NCBI GenBank assembly: GCA_964481255.1
Contig: CAYZTZ010000004.1
Coordinates: 14,933 to 78,932 of the forward strand
Source: UBA6911 sp964481255
GTDB lineage: Bacteria > Acidobacteriota > UBA6911
DNA: 64,000 bases
Direction of reading: 5' to 3'
Shown in pieces: positions 61,374 to 64,000 of this stretch. The notes beneath the pieces are model-generated. The model was not told where the DNA came from. It worked only from the letters and a program-made list of their open reading frames with translations, and made no database searches. Made by a program: the position numbers and the translations under genes. Every line of letters begins with the position of its first letter. The first letter of the stretch is position 1.

Positions 61374-61846
61374 GTGGATCGCGATGAGCTCTTAAGGGTG
61401 CTGCGTGCCTTTGAGGAGCAAAGACTTGAGTACGTTCTTATCGGCGCAACAGCCATGGCTCTTCACGGGCTGGTGCGCGCGACCGAAGACGTGGACCTGC
61501 TGATTCGGCCGACGCCCGAAAATGTGGAACGGCTCCGGCAAGCCCTGAAGGCGACGTATCTCGAGGATCCGCATGTCGAGGATATCCGAACGGAAGACTT
61601 GCTGGGCGACTATCCCGCAGTGCGGTATTATCCGGCAAGCGGCGATCTTTTCTTCGACATTCTGACTCGCCTCGGCGGCGCCGCGGAATTCGAAAACGTG
61701 GAATCGGAGATCAAGGAAGTGGAAGGCGTGCGCATCTGCGTCGCCACGCCGCAAGCGCTATATCGGCTGAAGAAAAATACGGTACGCCCCATCGACCGAC
61801 AGGACGCGGCCGCTCTCCAGCGCGGTTCAAGCTCAGAGACGAATGA
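61374..61846 (+). CDS. Minimal-nucleotidyltransferase-like protein, frameshifted near its 3' end
   Basis: A GTG-started protein of about 157 residues once corrected. The nucleotidyltransferase core is clear: GATAMALHGL (about 24-33) and the metal-binding TEDVDLLI pair (D39 and D41). Such proteins are found in toxin-antitoxin-type pairs and resemble AbiEii-like or DUF6036-like enzymes. As written, the frame does not stop but reads on into the next gene. In the +1 frame the sequence after 61831 reads FKLRDE then a stop at 61844-61846, a natural ending four bases before the next ATG. One missing base near 61829-61833 explains this. It may be a real mutation or an assembly error. Confidence 0.7.
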
Positions 61847-61847
61847 A

Positions 61848-62066
61848 ATGGCTGTCGAGAAGTTTCACTCCCTGGAAGAGATGAATGCGGCGCCCCTCCG
61901 CGCCGGGGAGCAGAGTGCGCTCGATCGGTTTATACGCCACTGCAATCGCTTCCGGATTATCTCGAAGGGCAGAAACCCCCGCGGTGTTTTCAAGTTCCGG
62001 TCGATTGAAGAAGCCCAGGCTGCACGGCAAATCGCAGAAGACTCCTCCGGGCCTTGCCGGGACTGA
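61848..62066 (+). CDS. Small partner protein of the nucleotidyltransferase
   Basis: A 72-residue protein, MAVEKFHSLEEMNAAP onward, ending GPCRD. The opening K/R-F-x-S-L-E-E-M-N pattern is typical of the small genes that accompany nucleotidyltransferases of this kind, as separate reading frames that often overlap or nearly touch. Here it is in frame with the upstream gene because of the probable frameshift, so the two would be read as one 230-codon fusion. It may be the antitoxin-like or regulatory member of the pair; function not established. Confidence 0.6.
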   Translation: MAVEKFHSLEEMNAAPLRAGEQSALDRFIRHCNRFRIISKGRNPRGVFKFRSIEEAQAARQIAEDSSGPCRD

Positions 62067-62359
62067 GCAAGGCAAACATTGCCTTGAACCGGCTGGGGGG
62101 ACCAAAGCAGCGGGCGCCCGCCTGATAAATACATAAATGCCCGGGCGCAGGCCCGGGGAGCGGCCATTTCAGAATGCCGGATAGAAGCCGCTCCTCTAAA
62201 GGGGCACGTCCATTCAAGGAAGGGATAGTCCAGCTGATCCTGGGATTTTTCCTTCCTGCAACATTATCGACCGCATATAATAGGCCCACCTTTGGATGTG
62301 TCCCGACAGGCAGGATCGAAGTCATTGCTTAAACTCGTGAAAGGACAATGGAGGACGTA
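62067..62359. other. Intergenic region before the decarboxylase-like gene
   Basis: About 290 bp. It contains a GC-rich imperfect palindrome (GCCCGGGC near 62138 and GGCCCGGGG just after) and a TATAAT at 62275-62280 in GCATATAATAGG, which may be the -10 of the gene at 62360. No gene seen. Confidence 0.4.
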
Positions 62360-63247
62360 ATGGTGAAACGGAGTGCGTTGCCGACGGTTGTGGCTTGCCT
62401 TTGTGCGGTGCTTGCGGTTTCGGCGCTGATGGGCGTCTCTCAGGATAATAGCGCGAAGCCGGCGCAAAAAAAGTTTATTCCTTCCCCGATATTTTCCCCG
62501 CCCTATCCGCCCCTGCCGCACCATTTCAGCGACGTCAAGACCATTCAAATTCTGTGCCAGGCTCCCAAAGGGGCGATCCAACGGGCGCTGATGCCGCCTC
62601 TGGAAGCTGTGGGCGACGCCGATCTTTTTATCCTGCTGTTGGGCTGGACGGGGGACGTCGAAAAGGGAGGGTATAACGTCCACGAGATCGCGATCAATGC
62701 TCCGGTCCAATGGAAAGGCAGAACCGGCAACACCACCCTGATCGAATATATCGACAGTGATATGGGGCTTCTCGCCGGCCGGGAGCCCTATGGATGGCCG
62801 AAGAAGATGGCGGATATAACCTGGACTCAGACAGCGACAGGCTGGATAGTCACGGCGAACAAGCTGAAGGACCAGGGGAGCATTCCGCTGATGAAGATCG
62901 AGTATGAGGCAGCCGGATCCGCCCCTGCGGTGAAGTGGCCGGAAATGGGCCCCATTTTCCTGGTCAGGCGCACCGCCAACACTTCTCTGTCGACTCCCGC
63001 CATTGGCGAGCTTATATGCCTTGGATGCAATGCTCCCAGGGCAAAGGCCGGCACTCCGCTGGAAGTCCCGGCCGGACCGAAGGACACAAGGGGCACCGCG
63101 ACGGTTCAGTTTTTTGACGGTCCCCACGATCCGCTGACGTTTTTTGGCCCAACCAGGGTGCTGGATGCAAAAGCGACGGTTATGGAAGGCACCTTGCCCG
63201 GCGGCGGGCTGGGTTTGGGCGAAGTGCTGGATAAGTGGGAAGAATAA
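62360..63247 (+). CDS. Exported acetoacetate-decarboxylase-like protein
   Basis: A 295-residue protein. The ATG at 62360 has GGAGG five bases upstream; an ATG 12 bp earlier overlaps that site. A signal peptide covers about residues 8-27. The core matches acetoacetate decarboxylase-like proteins: the phrase GREPYGWPKKMADI (about 140-153) corresponds to the GREMxGxPKK active-site stretch, with K148 as the Schiff-base lysine and K149 as its neighbour. Classical enzymes are cytosolic and about 245 residues. The export signal and the poorly conserved C-terminus suggest a different reaction (aldolase-dehydratase or binding) rather than acetone formation. Confidence 0.75.
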   Translation: MVKRSALPTVVACLCAVLAVSALMGVSQDNSAKPAQKKFIPSPIFSPPYPPLPHHFSDVKTIQILCQAPKGAIQRALMPPLEAVGDADLFILLLGWTGDVEKGGYNVHEIAINAPVQWKGRTGNTTLIEYIDSDMGLLAGREPYGWPKKMADITWTQTATGWIVTANKLKDQGSIPLMKIEYEAAGSAPAVKWPEMGPIFLVRRTANTSLSTPAIGELICLGCNAPRAKAGTPLEVPAGPKDTRGTATVQFFDGPHDPLTFFGPTRVLDAKATVMEGTLPGGGLGLGEVLDKWEE

Positions 63248-63418
63248 GATATCGGGAACGCTGCACCATTCCCGGATAGCCCATTCAACGCTGGGAATCG
63301 CCGCTATTTCGGCCGAGGTTTTTCGCAGGCTCGGCTCGCCCCATCGAGATCGATAAATAGAGGAGGAGAAAAGACATAGGGAGCAAGGCTATCCACCGAC
63401 CGCGTTTCTTAGATAGAA
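63248..63418. other. Junction between chromosomal genes and the gene cassette
   Basis: 171 bp, lower in GC than the preceding genes. No integrase gene, attI with its integrase, or other gene is seen. Confidence 0.35.
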
Positions 63419-63469
63419 GCCCATAGCTCCCCACGCAGTTTTATGCAGACTGTATATTTGTTGTTGGGC
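63419..63469 (+). other. Degenerate attC/attI-like recombination site at the left cassette boundary
   Basis: The right core GTTGGGC (63463-63469) matches GTTRRRY exactly. The left counterpart GCCCATA (63419-63425) agrees in five of seven positions with the expected GCCCAAC. Inner pairing CAGT (63436-63439) with ACTG (63449-63452) sits at roughly the spacing of L'' and L' boxes. This could be a decayed attC of a preceding cassette or a simple site of attI type. Confidence 0.45.
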
Positions 63470-63942
63470 GGTCCGATGGTAACTCGGTCTCACCCGGAAA
63501 TGAGGCACTGACACAATTGACTGCGCAGATCACCGCATGAGTAGCGATGATGACGACACGAGCGCGGGCTCTTTTTGCCTTGGTGATAGCGATCGCATTG
63601 GCGGTGCTTACCGCCTTGTTGCTCCTCGGTGGGAATGTCGGCGTTGCCATCTGGATGGAAGGTCCGTACTTCCCGTTAACACTGCTGCTTCCGGGGAGTT
63701 TTGACACACTGCCGACCATGGTGGTGATCGTAGCAGCTTACTACTTCGTGGCTTCGCTGATTGCACTCAAGTACTTCTCTCGGCGCGCTGTAGTTCTGGT
63801 TGTGTTGATCGTCATCGTCCTGAATACGCTTGGGGCATTCGCTTGGCGTCGTCAGGCCTACCGGTGCCCAAGCGCTGATGGTCGGGCCGCCCAACGACAG
63901 CATGCAGCGGACGACGCGTCGCGCCGCCGCTGAAGCCGAGCG
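63464..63942 (+). mobile_element. Integron-type gene cassette (about 480 bp)
   Basis: A single small gene bounded on the left by a GTTGGGC core (63463-63469) and on the right by a complete attC site whose GTTGGGC core begins at 63942. The size, one-gene content and promoterless look are typical of mobile gene cassettes. No integrase is in the window, so this may be part of a cassette cluster without its integrase or of an integron continuing past the right edge. Confidence 0.75.
63547..63933 (+). CDS. Cassette-borne small membrane protein of unknown function
   Basis: A 128-residue protein with three hydrophobic segments: LFALVIAIALAVLTALLLLG (about 9-28), TMVVIVAAYYFVASLIAL (about 57-74) and VVLVVLIVIVLNTLGAFAW (about 82-100). 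The C-terminal 25 residues run into the attC site and are low in information. A stop inside the attC is common in cassette genes. Small hydrophobic proteins of this type are frequent in environmental cassettes and have no known function. Base composition is less GC-rich than the chromosomal genes to the left. Confidence 0.65.
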   Translation: MMTTRARALFALVIAIALAVLTALLLLGGNVGVAIWMEGPYFPLTLLLPGSFDTLPTMVVIVAAYYFVASLIALKYFSRRAVVLVVLIVIVLNTLGAFAWRRQAYRCPSADGRAAQRQHAADDASRRR

Positions 63943-63948
63943 TTGGGC
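63889..63948 (+). other. attC: attC recombination site
   Basis: A 60-bp imperfect palindrome. R'' is GCCCAAC (63889-63895) and R' is GTTGGGC (63942-63948), perfect RYYYAAC/GTTRRRY cores. L'' CAGCGG (63905-63910) pairs with L' CCGCTG (63927-63932). The gaps R''-L'' and L'-R' are both nine bases, as in well-studied attC sites. The middle contains the palindrome CGACGCGTCG (63912-63921). This is the folded single-strand substrate of integron integrases. Confidence 0.85.
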
Positions 63949-63969
63949 CGCAATATTATGGAGGAACCA

Positions 63970-64000
63970 ATGAATATAACCGAAAAGCGAGTCCTCTTCT
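63970..64000 (+). CDS. Start of the next cassette gene, cut by the window end
   Basis: Directly after the attC core an ATG at 63970 follows GGAGGAA by a few bases and opens a frame MNITEKRVLF that runs off the window. The close spacing from attC to ribosome binding site to ATG is what a following cassette would show. Nothing can be said about the product. Confidence 0.45.
   Translation, partial: MNITEKRVLF

Noticed and set aside
61374..62066. A natural fusion protein of nucleotidyltransferase and partner
   Set aside because: The clean alternative ending in the +1 frame next to the second gene's ATG makes a frameshift more likely than a true fusion.
1..64000. tRNA, rRNA and CRISPR arrays
   Set aside because: Intergenic stretches were read for T-loop-like GGTTCRA motifs, cloverleaf arms and regularly spaced repeats; none was convincing.

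Overview
The window looks like one scaffold of a GC-rich, Gram-negative environmental genome, most likely a metagenome-assembled Acidobacteriota. The taxonomic evidence is the large Oar-type TonB-dependent receptor with its NTPQFGNPN-like C-terminal motif, the ECF sigma/VWA gene pairs, the DUF4097 and LiaF-like envelope proteins, and many exported proteins of poorly known families. A 100-base run of N (29858-29957) marks a scaffold join. No rRNA, tRNA, CRISPR array or prophage was recognised.

Layout. 0-2.5 kb: the 3' part of a tannase/feruloyl-esterase-like gene and an exported tandem-DUF3237 protein. 2.9-7.0 kb: a glycine-zipper protein, a CPBP protease, then rnc, thiL and nrdR. 7.4-17.2 kb: an envelope-stress-like island with two ECF sigma factors, a zinc-finger anti-sigma factor, B-box and LiaF-like membrane proteins, three DUF4097/toast-rack proteins and a sigma/VWA pair. 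17.4-23.3 kb: two divergent Tat-exported cupins, a TonB-dependent receptor and a decayed third cupin. 23.6-33.2 kb: two DUF8021-like exported paralogues around housekeeping genes (aspS, ispG, hpt, deoB, punA, rpsU). 33.2-42.4 kb: the origin block gyrA-gyrB-recF-dnaN-dnaA, all on the minus strand, with DnaA-box-like sites on both sides of dnaA. 42.9-46.4 kb: the rpsA-sppA-ihfB/hup-HIT operon with a consensus promoter. 46.7-49.1 kb: a PNPOx-like protein and an exported esterase.

49.5-61.1 kb is the most unusual region, an anaerobic-type catabolic locus. It holds a molybdopterin oxidoreductase with a small ferredoxin, an orphan corrinoid protein, a thymidylate-synthase-fold protein with all catalytic residues in place, a CaiB-type CoA-transferase, a LarA-like nickel racemase, two BadF/HgdC-type ATPase activators and a two-subunit 2-hydroxyacyl-CoA dehydratase/benzoyl-CoA reductase. 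Part of this resembles 2-hydroxy-acid reduction of the phenyllactate dehydratase kind (racemise, activate to CoA, dehydrate with an ATP-driven radical enzyme). The Mo enzyme, corrinoid protein and TS-like protein do not fit any pathway I know, and the whole is the best candidate here for an undescribed system.

The right end (61.4-64.0 kb) is accessory: a nucleotidyltransferase/partner pair fused by a probable one-base frameshift, an exported acetoacetate-decarboxylase-like protein, and a mobile integron-type gene cassette bounded by a well-formed attC site (63889-63948), with the start of a following cassette at the window edge.
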